From NCBI RefSeq assembly GCF_913063425.1, contig NZ_CAJXYK010000022.1:24562-88561 (forward strand): 64,000 bases of DNA. The letters are read 5' to 3'. How positions within the stretch are numbered: the first letter of the stretch is position 1; each line of letters starts with the position of its first letter. The stretch comes from an uncultured Thiohalocapsa sp. (lineage in GTDB: Bacteria > Pseudomonadota > Gammaproteobacteria > Chromatiales > Chromatiaceae). Made by a program: the position numbers and the translations under genes. The notes below the pieces were generated by a model. It made no database searches. It saw nothing but the letters and a program-made list of their open reading frames with translations, and was not told the origin of the DNA. This document shows positions 17,993 to 28,190 of this stretch, piece after piece.

Positions 17993-18008
17993 TGTCGTGT
18001 TCCGCACA
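17993..18008 (+). promoter_or_regulatory. NifA-type upstream activator site
   Basis: TGT-N10-ACA at 17993-18008 matches the NifA enhancer consensus exactly. It lies about 70 bases upstream of the -24 element and so about 100 bases before the predicted start of transcription, the usual position for such sites. Confidence 0.6.
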
Positions 18009-18077
18009 CTCGGCAGGCGGCAGCCCCTGCCTCCCCGAGCTTCTGAAATTCAGAGACTTACGCCTCGATTTCCACAC

Positions 18078-18093
18078 TGGCTCGATGCTTGCT
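18078..18093 (+). promoter_or_regulatory. Sigma-54 (-24/-12) promoter of nifU
   Basis: TGGCTCGATGCTTGCT matches the consensus TGGCACG-N4-TTGCW at every defined base but one (T for A at position 5). The GG is at 18079-18080 and the GC at 18091-18092, giving a predicted start near 18103 and a leader of about 150 bases before nifU. Confidence 0.75.
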
Positions 18094-18251
18094 AAAGCTT
18101 CGACTCATGAGGTTTGTCAATCTGGACGCAACGGACATGCGCCACAGTTGAAGCGTGCGACCGGCATCTCTGCGGCCGTCCCGGTCCAACAAGACCCGAG
18201 CCACCCAGCGTCCGAGCCCAAACACTGCAAGCTACCCAGCGGAGCCGAGCC

Positions 18252-19139
18252 ATGTGGGACTATTCCGAAACCGTCAAAGAGCACTTCTTCAACCCGCGCA
18301 ACGCCGGTGCCGTCGCCGATGCCAATGCCATCGGTGAGGTGGGCTCACTCTCCTGCGGTGATGCCCTGCGCCTGACCCTGAAAGTGGACCCGGCCACCGA
18401 CACCATCCTGGAGGCGGGCTTCCAGACCTTCGGCTGCGGCTCCGCCATCGCCTCCAGCTCCGCGCTGACGGAGATGATCAAGGGCATGAGCGTGGACGAG
18501 GCCCTCAATGTCAGCAACCAGGACATCGCCGACTTCCTGGAGGGCCTGCCGCCGGAGAAGATGCACTGCTCCGTCATGGGCCGCGAGGCGCTGCAGGCCG
18601 CCGTCGCCAACTACCGCGGCGAGGTCTGGAAGGACGACCACGAGGAAGGCGCCCTGGTGTGCAAGTGCTTCGCCGTGGACGCCGTGATGATCGAGGACAC
18701 CATCCGCGCCAACGGTCTCAGCACCGTCGAAGAGGTGACCAACTACACCAAGGCCGGCGGCGGCTGCTCCGCCTGCCATGAGCCCATCGAGGAGATCCTC
18801 ACCAAGGTGCTCGCCGAGCAGGGCAAGACCTTCGACCCCACCGCCGCCCCGCCGCCGCCCGCCGGCAAGCCGAAGCTCGGCAACCTGGCACGCATCCGCC
18901 GCATCGAGAACGCCATCGAGGCCATCCGCCCGAACCTCCAGCGCGACCACGGCGACGTGGAGCTGGTGGACATCGACGGCAAGAACGTCTTCGTCAACAT
19001 GACCGGCGCCTGCTCCGGCTGCCAGATGGCCTCCACCACGCTGGAGGGCATCCAGCAGCGCATCGTCGAGGACCTGGGCGAGTTTGTCCGCGTTCTGCCG
19101 GCGCAGGCCATGCAGACGGCTGCTGCCTCAGCGGATTGA
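18252..19139 (+). CDS. nifU: Nitrogenase Fe-S cluster scaffold NifU (full-length, three-domain)
   Basis: A 295-residue scaffold that assembles Fe-S clusters for nitrogenase. Three domains are visible: an IscU-like domain (about 1-125) with cysteines in [21 protein letters not shown] and MHCSVMG; a BFD-like [2Fe-2S] domain (about 135-180) with VCKCF and [10 protein letters not shown]; and a C-terminal Nfu domain with GACSGCQMA. This layout is typical of nitrogen fixers rather than the housekeeping IscU. GGAG lies 7 bases before ATG 18252; the longer frame upstream runs into the promoter leader. It is followed by nifS, and both are predicted to be driven by the sigma-54 promoter. Confidence 0.95.
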   Translation: MWDYSETVKEHFFNPRNAGAVADANAIGEVGSLSCGDALRLTLKVDPATDTILEAGFQTFGCGSAIASSSALTEMIKGMSVDEALNVSNQDIADFLEGLPPEKMHCSVMGREALQAAVANYRGEVWKDDHEEGALVCKCFAVDAVMIEDTIRANGLSTVEEVTNYTKAGGGCSACHEPIEEILTKVLAEQGKTFDPTAAPPPPAGKPKLGNLARIRRIENAIEAIRPNLQRDHGDVELVDIDGKNVFVNMTGACSGCQMASTTLEGIQQRIVEDLGEFVRVLPAQAMQTAAASAD

Positions 19140-19218
19140 CGTGCCGTCTTGTCCGTCGCGCGCAGGAGCGAGGGACGAGTATCGAGCAATGGCAAGCACT
19201 CGGCGCATCGCTCACTTG

Positions 19219-19256
19219 CCCCTCGCCTCCTCGCCCCTCGCCCCTCGCCCCTCGCC
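19219..19256 (+). repeat. Heptanucleotide tandem tract (CCCCTCG type)
   Basis: Units CCCCTCG at 19219-19225, 19234-19240, 19241-19247 and 19248-19254, with one 8-base variant unit between them. It fills part of the 150-base gap between nifU and nifS. Confidence 0.7.
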
Positions 19257-19289
19257 AAATGCAGCTCAAGCACTCGCGGAGCGCCCAAA

Positions 19290-20516
19290 ATGACCCAGGC
19301 CACGTCAGGTATCTATTTGGACAACAACGCCACCACCATGGTCGATCCCGCCGTGGTGGAGGCCATGCTGCCCTACTTCACGGAGCAGTTCGGCAATCCG
19401 TCGTCCATGCACCAGTTCGGCGACCGCGTCGGGCGCGCCCTCAAGACCGCGCGGCAACAGGTGCAGGCGCTGTTGGGTGCGGAGCTGGACTCGGAGATCG
19501 TCTTCACCTCCTGCGGCACCGAATCGGACTCCACGGCCATCCTGTCCGCACTGAAGGCCCAGCCGGAGCGCAGGGAAATCATCACCACCGTCGTCGAGCA
19601 TCCGGCGGTGCTGAGCCTGTGCGAGCACCTGGAGAAGGAAGGCTGCACCGTCCACTACCTCAAGGTGGACAAGAAGGGACGCATCGACATGCAGCAGTAC
19701 CTGGACGCCCTGTCCAACAAGGTCGCCATCGTCTCGGTGATGTGGGCCAACAACGAGACGGGCACCCTGTTCCCGGTGGAGGAGATGGCCGAGCTGGCGC
19801 GCTCCGCAGGTGTCATGTTCCACACCGATGCGGTGCAGGCTGTGGGCAAGGTGCCCATCGACCTCAAGCGCACCGCCATCGACATGCTCTCGCTCTCCGG
19901 GCACAAGCTGCATGCGCCCAAGGGCATCGGCGTGCTCTACCTGCGCCGCGGCACCCGCTTCCGCCCGCTGCTGCGCGGCGGCCACCAGGAGCGCGGCCGG
20001 CGCGCCGGTACTGAGAACAGCGCCTCCATCGTCGCCCTCGGCAAGGCCTGCGAGCTGGCACTTGCGCACATGGACGAGGAGAAGACCCAGGTACGCAAGC
20101 TCCGGGACCGCCTGGAGCAGGGCATCCTGCAGACCGTGCCCAACTGCTTCGTCACCGGCGACCCGAGCAACCGTCTGCCGAACACCTGCAACATCGCCTT
20201 CGAGTACATCGAGGGCGAGGCCATCCTGCTGCTGCTGAACAAGCTCGGCATCGCCGCCTCCTCAGGCAGTGCATGCACGTCCGGCTCGCTGGAGCCGAGC
20301 CATGTCATGCGCGCCATGGACATCCCCTTCACGGCCGCCCACGGCACCACGCGCTTTTCGCTCTCGCGCTACAACACGGTGGAGGAGATCGACCGGGTCA
20401 TCGAGGCGGTGCCACCCATCGTCGCCCAGCTGCGCAGGCTCTCGCCCTACTGGGACGCGGCGGCCAACGCACCGGTGGAAGAGCCCGAAGCCGCCTTCCA
20501 GCCGGCGTACGCCTGA
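19290..20516 (+). CDS. nifS: Cysteine desulfurase NifS
   Basis: A 408-residue PLP enzyme that removes sulfur from L-cysteine and hands it to NifU. It shows YLDNNATTMVDP at the N-terminus, the PLP-binding Lys in SLSGHKLHAPKG, and the catalytic loop Cys in SSGSACTSGSLEPSHV, which has the spacing of NifS/IscS group I enzymes. Pairing with a full-length NifU supports NifS over IscS. ATG 19290 has GGAG 8 bases upstream. The last 25 residues (ANAPVEEPEAAFQPAYA) extend past the usual end. No other nif genes are present in the window. Confidence 0.95.
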   Translation: MTQATSGIYLDNNATTMVDPAVVEAMLPYFTEQFGNPSSMHQFGDRVGRALKTARQQVQALLGAELDSEIVFTSCGTESDSTAILSALKAQPERREIITTVVEHPAVLSLCEHLEKEGCTVHYLKVDKKGRIDMQQYLDALSNKVAIVSVMWANNETGTLFPVEEMAELARSAGVMFHTDAVQAVGKVPIDLKRTAIDMLSLSGHKLHAPKGIGVLYLRRGTRFRPLLRGGHQERGRRAGTENSASIVALGKACELALAHMDEEKTQVRKLRDRLEQGILQTVPNCFVTGDPSNRLPNTCNIAFEYIEGEAILLLLNKLGIAASSGSACTSGSLEPSHVMRAMDIPFTAAHGTTRFSLSRYNTVEEIDRVIEAVPPIVAQLRRLSPYWDAAANAPVEEPEAAFQPAYA

Positions 20517-20550
20517 GCCGCTCAGCAGCCCCCCGCCCCCAGCTGCGCCG

Positions 20551-20838
20551 ACCCCCAGTCGGCCATCCCTGGGGACGCCGACGTCCAGTCGCCCGCACCT
20601 GCGGGCACCGACTTCCAGTCGCCCGCACCTGGGGACGCCGACTTCCAGTCGGCCGCACCTGGGGACGCCGACTTCCAGTCGGCCGCACCTGGGGACGCCG
20701 ACTTCCAGTCGGCCGCACCTGGGGGCGCCGACTTCCAGTCGCCCGCGCCTGGGGGCGCCGACTTCCAGTCGGCCGCACCTGGGGGCGCCGACTTCCAGTC
20801 GGCCGCACCTGGGGGCGCCGACTTCCAGTCGGCCGCAC
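20551..20838 (+). repeat. 30-bp tandem array of CCGACTTCCAGTCGG hairpins
   Basis: Nine contiguous 30-base units plus an 18-base partial unit, with phase ACTTCCAGTC, GGCCGCACCT, GGGGACGCCG. Each junction carries the palindrome CCGACTTCCAGTCGG, giving about ten potential hairpins. The first units are the most divergent; the middle units at 20641-20700 are identical. The array begins 35 bases after the nifS stop. The repeat is directly contiguous with no spacers. As 30 is a multiple of 3, ORFs on both strands run through it, but I regard them as artefacts. Confidence 0.9.
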
Positions 20839-21352
20839 AAGTCCCGTCAGGCTCACGCAACAGCACAACGGGCAACAGGCAACGGGCGCGCCGACGCACC
20901 GCCCTGACCACAGCGGCACGAAGGGGACTGCACAGCACCCGCAGCGTGTCTCGCGCAACGAACGCGACGAACGCCACGCTGGCAACGGCACCGGCAGCCC
21001 GTCGCCTGGTCGTTGCGGCTGTGGCCCTTGCTGCGAGCATTGACGCGCCATCCCACCGGCGCACCCCTGCCCCGCACATGCGCCGCCGCATCAGCAGATC
21101 CCTGCCGCAAATGCCGGAACGCGCACCAGAATCGCGCAAAACCGACCGTCTCGGTCGAGAATCTGCACCTCCGGCACCCACAGCCGCACTCAAGGGCTAG
21201 GGCGGACAGGGTGACACATCCGCGTAACCTGCTGATCCGGTGAGCGATTCACCGCACACGTTCCGTGCTGGCCCAGTGCTGGCACAGCCTTCGCTAAAGC
21301 AAGTCAGGCCCGCAGGCCTGCGTTGCGACCTTTCCATGCGGAGGAAACCACC
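20839..21352. other. Spacer with no gene seen
   Basis: Apart from a heptanucleotide tract at 20866-20886 and the ribosome binding site of the following small gene, I see no supported gene or RNA. Several ORFs of 60-85 codons exist on both strands without ribosome binding sites or recognisable protein texture. Confidence 0.4.
20866..20886 (+). repeat. Heptanucleotide tandem tract (CAACGGG type)
   Basis: Three in-phase units, CAACGGG, CAACAGG and CAACGGG. Confidence 0.55.
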
Positions 21353-21553
21353 ATGCGCAACCCCTACGACCCGACCCTGGACCCCGCCGGCTACGCCGAC
21401 TGCGTGCTGGACTCCAGCGACGACTACGAGCCCTACGGCTACGCACAGCCCGAGCTCCAGCTCTTACCCCTCACACCGCACACACCCGAGCCCTGCTTCG
21501 ACCGCGTCATCGAGGCGCAATTGCTCGCTCACAGCAGCATGGTGGGCTGTTGA
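21353..21553 (+). CDS. Small acidic Tyr/Pro-rich protein of unknown function
   Basis: A 66-residue ORF beginning MRNPYDPTLDPAGYADCVLD, then DDYEPYGYAQPE and ending LLAHSSMVGC. It is acidic, with five Tyr and two Cys. It is probably real: GGAGG at 21340-21344 lies 8 bases before ATG 21353 and third positions are G/C-rich. I recognise no family and see no membrane segment. It stands alone between the hairpin array and a gene-free spacer, downstream of nifS. Confidence 0.55.
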   Translation: MRNPYDPTLDPAGYADCVLDSSDDYEPYGYAQPELQLLPLTPHTPEPCFDRVIEAQLLAHSSMVGC

Positions 21554-21998
21554 GAGCATCGACCGCGCAGGCCCATGATCCAGCTGCGGCCATCCACAAG
21601 GACTTTCCCATCAGACATCGCGGCTGGTATCAGCGGCAAGGCACTTTTCAGTTTGTCGTAAAGCATCCAGCGGCCGGATGGCCTGTGAGCACGAGCGTCC
21701 GCTTTGGGTCGCGGACCGCCCCTGCGCAGGGTGCTGAGAAGCGACACTGAGATGTGTCGGCAAATCAGCGGCTGAGTCGCTGGCCTTGCGCGGTCTCAGG
21801 AATGGCGAGGGTTTGGCTGGCTCAGGCGGAGAAAACCCGCTCTGCGCTGCCGCCCCTTCGACGCAAGCCAAGGCACTCAGCAACGGCCGCGCCCAAGCGG
21901 CGCGGAGCCGCCCAATCATCCCGGCGGCGGGTCGCCCGGATCAGATCCCGCCCTGCCAGGTGCACTCGCGGCGCCGGCATTGAGTCCAGCCAAGCGGC
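21554..21998. other. Spacer with no gene seen
   Basis: This 445-base stretch lies between a small gene and the end of the convergent 2OG oxygenase gene. ORFs present have no ribosome binding site and read as shadow-like Arg/Pro/Ser-rich sequence. I see no tRNA, clear terminator or repeat. Confidence 0.4.
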
Positions 21999-22691
21999 TC
22001 AACGACTGCGAAACCAGCCCGTGATGCTGAAGCGCTCGCGGCGGGACGGCAGTACCTCGTGCGGGAAACGGGCGCTGAGGAAGGTCACCAGGCGGCCGCC
22101 GATGGGCAGTACGTCGGCGCAGGGCGTCGCGTCCTCATCACCGGTGTAGATGCGCAAGGCCCCGCCATCCTGGGGCTGCCAGGCGTCGTTCAGGTACAGC
22201 ACACAGCTGAGCTCCCGCCGGCCACTGGTCCCGTGCTGGTCATGGAACCGGTCCAGGTGCCTGCGGTAACAGGCGCCGGGCGGGTAGACGGCAAAGTGGA
22301 CCTCCAGCTCATGGAGGCCCAAATACATCAGCCGGTTCACCGCCGAGCGCACCGCCTCCAACCGCTGCCATAAGGCCTTTTGCGCGCCGGTCAGACCGGC
22401 CGGGTCCAGCCACAGGATGCGGTCGGTGCGGACCTCGGGGCGCAGTTCCAGACCGGACCCGCGACCGACGCCGGCGCGACGGAACTGGCCATCCTGCCAG
22501 CGCTCCTCGGCCTCGTGGCGCAACTGGCTCACCAGGAGCGGCGGCAGGAAGGCATCCGTAATGCACCAGCCTTGGTCGGCAAGCGCCGCGGCGATGGCCG
22601 CAGGCAGATCCGGAGGGCCCTGGGATGGACCCTGAGGCGGCGGGCCCGGTGGCGGCTGGGCGGGGGGAAGCGAACCGGCTGGGAGGCTCAA
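21999..22691 (-). CDS. 2OG-Fe(II) oxygenase (prolyl-4-hydroxylase/SM-20 type)
   Basis: A 230-residue enzyme of the 2-oxoglutarate and iron dependent dioxygenase superfamily. The iron triad reads HLDRFHD (His and Asp, about residues 142-144) and the distal His in FPHEVLPS, followed by Arg in RRERFSITGWF, which would bind 2-oxoglutarate. The N-terminal 28 residues are Pro-rich and low complexity. Proteins like this hydroxylate prolines or other substrates; in bacteria the target is usually unknown. It is a single minus-strand gene in line with the upstream HAD phosphatase but separated by 266 bases. Confidence 0.85.
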   Translation of the reverse strand: MSLPAGSLPPAQPPPGPPPQGPSQGPPDLPAAIAAALADQGWCITDAFLPPLLVSQLRHEAEERWQDGQFRRAGVGRGSGLELRPEVRTDRILWLDPAGLTGAQKALWQRLEAVRSAVNRLMYLGLHELEVHFAVYPPGACYRRHLDRFHDQHGTSGRRELSCVLYLNDAWQPQDGGALRIYTGDEDATPCADVLPIGGRLVTFLSARFPHEVLPSRRERFSITGWFRSR

Positions 22692-22874
22692 GTGCGTGCG
22701 CAGGCTGATGGCGACAGCGCAGTGTGCGCCCGCCCCTGCCGCCGGTCCAGAGGCCTGACGGCCGACTGCGCGCGAATCCGGCCATCACACGCAAGGTGTC
22801 AGCGTTTCCCGGATGCCGGCGTCGGCCATCCATTGGCCGAGCATGGCAGAGGAATGCAGGCGTCGGGAAAAATC

Positions 22875-22920
22875 GGTATACTGTCCCCGTATCCAAGGAT
22901 AAGTATAACGTCCCCGTTTC
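22875..22920 (+). repeat. GTATAC-GTCCCCG motif, two direct copies inside an inverted repeat
   Basis: GGTATACTGTCCCCGTATC (22875-22893) and AGTATAACGTCCCCGTTTC (22902-22920) are imperfect direct repeats. They are flanked by the 9-base inverted repeat TCGGGAAAA (22863-22871) and TTTTCCCGA (22921-22929). The unit lies about 30 bases past the stop of the HAD gene. Copy 1 is at 1573-1591. Confidence 0.6.
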
Positions 22921-22957
22921 TTTTCCCGATTTCTTGGATGGGTGGGATTCTCGTCGA

Positions 22958-23920
22958 TCATTCGGGGAAGACGCGGGCCCAGTCCCGCTGCATGGACACC
23001 AGTATCCAGCCCTTGTCCGCGGCGTCATCCAGCCCCTTGTCGAGCCGGCCCATGTGACTCTCGCGGTCATAGGCGTATTCGCGCTCGGCGTCGTCGTGGT
23101 GCAGCAACAGCCCCAGGCGCCGGCCCTCGCCCGCCGTGGTCCACTCCAGCATCTGGTAGTCACCGTCTGAGTTGCCGAAGGCCATGATCGGCCGGCGGCC
23201 GATGTGGCGCCAGATGCCGACGGGCTTGCCCGCCTTGTCGTCGACGAAGGCGATCTCGGGCTGACGCACCAGGGTCGGCTCGCCGTCCACGAGCTTGTAC
23301 TCCAGCGCAATCTGCGAGCCCACCACCTGCTCCGGGGGGATGCCGTAGACGCGCTCGGTCCAGGGGCGCAGGAAGGCGATGCCGCCGCCGGAGACGATGA
23401 AGGTCTTGAAGCCGTTCTCGCGCAGGTAATCGAGCAGTTCCAGCATGGGCTGGTAGACCAGCTCGGTGTAGGGGCGCTCGAAGCGTGGATGGCGGGCGGT
23501 TTTGAGCCAGTCGGCGGCGATGGCATCGAGCTCAGTGCTCGTCATGCCGGCGTGGGTGGCCATCAGCAGCTGCATAACGCCCTCCATGCCGGCCTCGCCC
23601 AGGGCCGCCTTGTCGCCTTCGAGGGCGGCCTTAAACGGCTGCTCCTCACGCCATTCCGGATGGTCGCCGGCGAGCTCGCGAAGCCGTTCCAGTACGAAGG
23701 CGAGCTGGGTGTAGAGCGGCTGCTCCACCCACAGAGCGCCGTCGTTGTCGAAAACGGCAATCCGCTCGGGCTCAGGGACGAAGTCCGGCGAGTCCGCTTC
23801 GGTGACGGCGGCGACGAACGCGGTGATGGCCCGCTTCGTGGCGCCCTCGTTCCAGGACGGCAGCGGGTCCGCGGCGGCCGCCAGGGGGATGATCAGTATC
23901 AGTAATGCCAGAAAACGCAT
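22958..23920 (-). CDS. Secreted HAD-family phosphatase
   Basis: A 320-residue HAD-superfamily hydrolase with a short signal peptide (FLALLILIIPLAAAA). Motif I is FDNDGALW at about residues 58-65: nucleophile and acid/base Asp are present, but the usual Thr (DNDGTLW) is Ala. Motif II Ser lies in TFIVSGGGIAFL, and the distal acidic motif in MAFGNSDGDYQML. Related proteins are annotated as phosphoserine-phosphatase-like periplasmic enzymes; the substrate is not known. ATG 23920 has GAGGAG 6 bases upstream; the longer frame has no signal at its start. It is followed by a spacer with the GTCCCCG motif and the 2OG oxygenase gene. Confidence 0.83.
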   Translation of the reverse strand: MRFLALLILIIPLAAAADPLPSWNEGATKRAITAFVAAVTEADSPDFVPEPERIAVFDNDGALWVEQPLYTQLAFVLERLRELAGDHPEWREEQPFKAALEGDKAALGEAGMEGVMQLLMATHAGMTSTELDAIAADWLKTARHPRFERPYTELVYQPMLELLDYLRENGFKTFIVSGGGIAFLRPWTERVYGIPPEQVVGSQIALEYKLVDGEPTLVRQPEIAFVDDKAGKPVGIWRHIGRRPIMAFGNSDGDYQMLEWTTAGEGRRLGLLLHHDDAEREYAYDRESHMGRLDKGLDDAADKGWILVSMQRDWARVFPE

Positions 23921-24101
23921 GTTCGCTCCTCTGCCCAGGGGCACTCGGAAACTGTTCTCGCGCAGCGCCACGGTATTGGCCGCAGCGCTCGCGGCGGCCG
24001 GATCGCTTCGCTGCAACCGCTCAAACGCCGTCGGCGCGGCAGTGCGCCGCGCCGACGGCGCGCCGGCTGGAACCTGAGCGCGCCCAGCGGCGCGCTCCGC
24101 G

Positions 24102-25811
<1,710 letters not shown>

Positions 25812-26138
25812 AGCGGGTCCTCCGAGAACACAGTGGTGATGGTCGACAGACGCTGCGTTGCAGTGGCAGCGGCGCCCCGCCCGGCCAGGCGCCCGTCCGC
25901 TCAGGGGCGCTCGATAAAGCCTTCAGGCGTGCCGGCTCCACCTGTCCGCATTCGGCGCTCCATGCGCAACATCCCCTGACACGAAGCCTGGAACAGCCAT
26001 GGAGGCGGCAGCACAGATGGCCGATGAAGGCGCCTTAATCCGGGACGAGTGCCGCAGACTCGCAGCGAGGCGCAGTATTGCCGCTGCCAAGCTTCCTGAT
26101 AACCTTCTTGTCCGCTTTTCGCACATAAGGACAACAGG
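25812..26138. other. Divergent promoter region, sulfatase / AraC regulator
   Basis: This 327-base spacer separates two divergent genes and must hold both promoters. I see the sulfatase ribosome binding site near its left end and AAGGACAACAGG before the AraC ATG at its right end, but no -35/-10 pair I would defend. Confidence 0.4.
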
Positions 26139-27077
26139 ATGACAAGCTCGCAAGCACGGGGCGCAGGAGTGCCCCTGATCGAACGGACGGCGCTCACCTT
26201 CTTCGACGCCGAGCAGTTGGCGACGGCCATCCGGGAGGCCTCCATCGAGCACCACCAGTTGGAAGGGGGTGACTTTCGCGGCGAGCTCTCCGGACTGCTC
26301 GCGGGCTCCGTCGTCCTGAACAGCGGCTGCTACAGCCGCTCGCTGCGCGCCTGCGGCTGCCTGCCGGAGCATGCGGTGGTGGTGGGCGCCATCCTCGGGG
26401 CCGGGCGCGACGGCTGCATCAACGGCTATCGCTTCGGCGCCCGGGACCTGATCTGCTACCCGGCGGGCGCCGAGCTGGATTATCTCCTCCCGGCGCAGAC
26501 GCGCTGGGCAGCGCTGCAGCTGCCCCGCGCCATGCTGGGCGAGCTGGGGCTGTCGGCGAGCCTGTTCGACAAGCCCAGGGTGTTCAGCGCCTCGATGCCG
26601 GGCTGTGCCCGCATCGTGCGTCGCATTGCCCGGCTGGCTGGGGCAGAACAGGGCACGCTCATCTCGGCCTGGCACGCGGACCTCGCCGCGCTGGCCGCCG
26701 AGCTGATGCTGATGGCGCAGCACGGCACCGCGCTGGGCGCGCGCCCGAGCTATGCCCACCGCATGGGTCTGCTGCGCGCGTTCGAGCAGCAGGCGCGTGA
26801 GCGCATCGGCGAGGAGCTGCGCATTCCGGCGCTCTGTGCTGACATCGGCGTCGCACAGCGCACGCTGGAGCAGACCTTCCGCGACCAGCTCGGCATCTCG
26901 CCCCGGCGTTATCTCACCATCCTGCGCCTGCATGTCGCCCGCGACGCGCTGCTCCGCGGCGCCGACAGCGACATCGCGACCATCGCCGCACGCTGCGGCA
27001 TGCACCACGCGGGGCGATTCGCCACCGAATACCGGTCACTCTTCGGCGAAGCGCCGTCGGCGACGGCTCGCGCCTGA
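26139..27077 (+). CDS. AraC family transcriptional regulator
   Basis: A 312-residue regulator with an N-terminal ligand-sensing half and a C-terminal AraC-type double helix-turn-helix (about residues 225-305). The first helix-turn-helix is IPALCADIGVAQRTLEQTFRDQ, followed by LGISPRRYLTILRLHVARDALL and IATIAARCGMHHAGRFATEYRSLFGE, the family signature. The N-terminal half contains many Cys and resembles the AraC-binding-like domain. It is divergent from the sulfatase, which suggests, without proof, that it controls that gene. Confidence 0.88.
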   Translation: MTSSQARGAGVPLIERTALTFFDAEQLATAIREASIEHHQLEGGDFRGELSGLLAGSVVLNSGCYSRSLRACGCLPEHAVVVGAILGAGRDGCINGYRFGARDLICYPAGAELDYLLPAQTRWAALQLPRAMLGELGLSASLFDKPRVFSASMPGCARIVRRIARLAGAEQGTLISAWHADLAALAAELMLMAQHGTALGARPSYAHRMGLLRAFEQQARERIGEELRIPALCADIGVAQRTLEQTFRDQLGISPRRYLTILRLHVARDALLRGADSDIATIAARCGMHHAGRFATEYRSLFGEAPSATARA

Positions 27078-27119
27078 TCTGGGGCTGCCGCCGGCGCCGG
27101 ACCTCACCCCAGCCGCGCG

Positions 27120-27989
27120 TCAGGCCAAGCGCGGCCTCGAGACCACGCTGAGCGCGGTGACCGTCACCAGGATCAGCCCCATGCCGAGGAGCTGCATCGC
27201 CACCAGGCTCTCATGCAGCACCACGACGCCGAACAGCGACGCGGTGACCGGCTCCACCATGGCCACAATCGACGCCACCGCCGGCGCCGTATGGTTCAGG
27301 CCGACGATGTAGAAGATGAACGAGAGGCCTGCGCCGAGCACCCCCAGCACGGCGAACAACGGCCAGCTCGGCGTGCTCAGCACCCCAATCACCTGGCCGG
27401 CATCGCCCGGCCAGATGAGAATGCTGACGAGTGCCGCGAAGGCGACGACGAGAATCGCCTGGGGCGTGCCATGCGGCGCGGCATACTTGAAGCCGAAGAT
27501 GAATACGGCATAGGACAGGCCCGAGAGCAGGCCGGCACCGGCACCGATCAGGGTTACGCTGCCTGCGCCCGTCTCATACACCCGTGTGAGCAGCACCACA
27601 CCCACCATGACCATGGCGATGGCCGCCCATTTGCCGAGGGTGGGACGCTCGAGCCTGAGCGCGAAAGACACCAGGTACACGAACACCGGTGCGCAGTACA
27701 TCAGCGTCGCCGCAACCGCGACACTGGCCTCCGCGATGCTCACGAAATAGAACGCGAAATTGCCGGCGACCCCGAGGCCGGCGATGGCCGACCAGAACCA
27801 CAGGCGCCGATCCGACAGCCCGCTGCCGCGGGGTCTGACGACGAGCCACACGAGCACGAACAGCAGCCCAATGGCGCCCCGGTAGAAGGACACCACGAAG
27901 GGGTCCCAACCGTCGGCCATGAGCAGGCCGCCGATGCCCCCGGACAGCCCCCAGCAGAGCGCCGCCATGACCACGAAGACTGTACTCAC
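27120..27989 (-). CDS. DMT superfamily (EamA) transporter
   Basis: A 289-residue membrane protein of ten helices built from two EamA repeats, a family of metabolite and amino-acid exporters. The first repeat has CWGLSGGIGGLL and PFVVSFYRGAIGLLFV, typical of TM1-TM2; the second repeat starts GAGAGLLSGLSYAVFIFGF. The C-terminal helix pair contains VGLNHTAPAVASIVAMVEPV, a strong EamA signature. GTG 27989 with AGGGG upstream is taken as start because the frame before it is not membrane-like. The gene converges with the AraC gene. Confidence 0.88.
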   Translation of the reverse strand: MSTVFVVMAALCWGLSGGIGGLLMADGWDPFVVSFYRGAIGLLFVLVWLVVRPRGSGLSDRRLWFWSAIAGLGVAGNFAFYFVSIAEASVAVAATLMYCAPVFVYLVSFALRLERPTLGKWAAIAMVMVGVVLLTRVYETGAGSVTLIGAGAGLLSGLSYAVFIFGFKYAAPHGTPQAILVVAFAALVSILIWPGDAGQVIGVLSTPSWPLFAVLGVLGAGLSFIFYIVGLNHTAPAVASIVAMVEPVTASLFGVVVLHESLVAMQLLGMGLILVTVTALSVVSRPRLA

Positions 27990-28153
27990 AGTTGCCCCTG
28001 TCTTGTGTTGCTTGAGCCGCGAGCCGCGCTGGGAGTGCGGTCCTTGCGCCCCCGAGCGCATGGTGGAGACCTGTCCATGCACGCCCGCTCGCAGTGCCTA
28101 CGACGATGACCGCCTCCGGCGCCGACGCGATGCCCGGCGGCCCGGCACACAAG

Positions 28154-28190
28154 CAAAGGGACAAAGGGCAAAGCGCACAGGGTCAAAGGG
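28154..28190 (+). repeat. Heptanucleotide-type tract (CAAAGGG type)
   Basis: Units CAAAGGG, CAAAGGG, CAAAGCG, CACAGGG and CAAAGGG at 7-8 base spacing. It overlaps the end of the FGE fragment (last codons). Confidence 0.5.

Noticed and set aside
20551..20838. CRISPR array
   Set aside because: The 30-bp units are directly contiguous with no variable spacers, and no cas genes are present; it is a simple tandem repeat.
20522..21193. Antisense ORF of 223 codons with ADWKSA repeats, and plus-strand ORFs through the array
   Set aside because: They arise because the 30-bp repeat has a length divisible by three; codons and residues simply repeat, with no ribosome binding site or domain.
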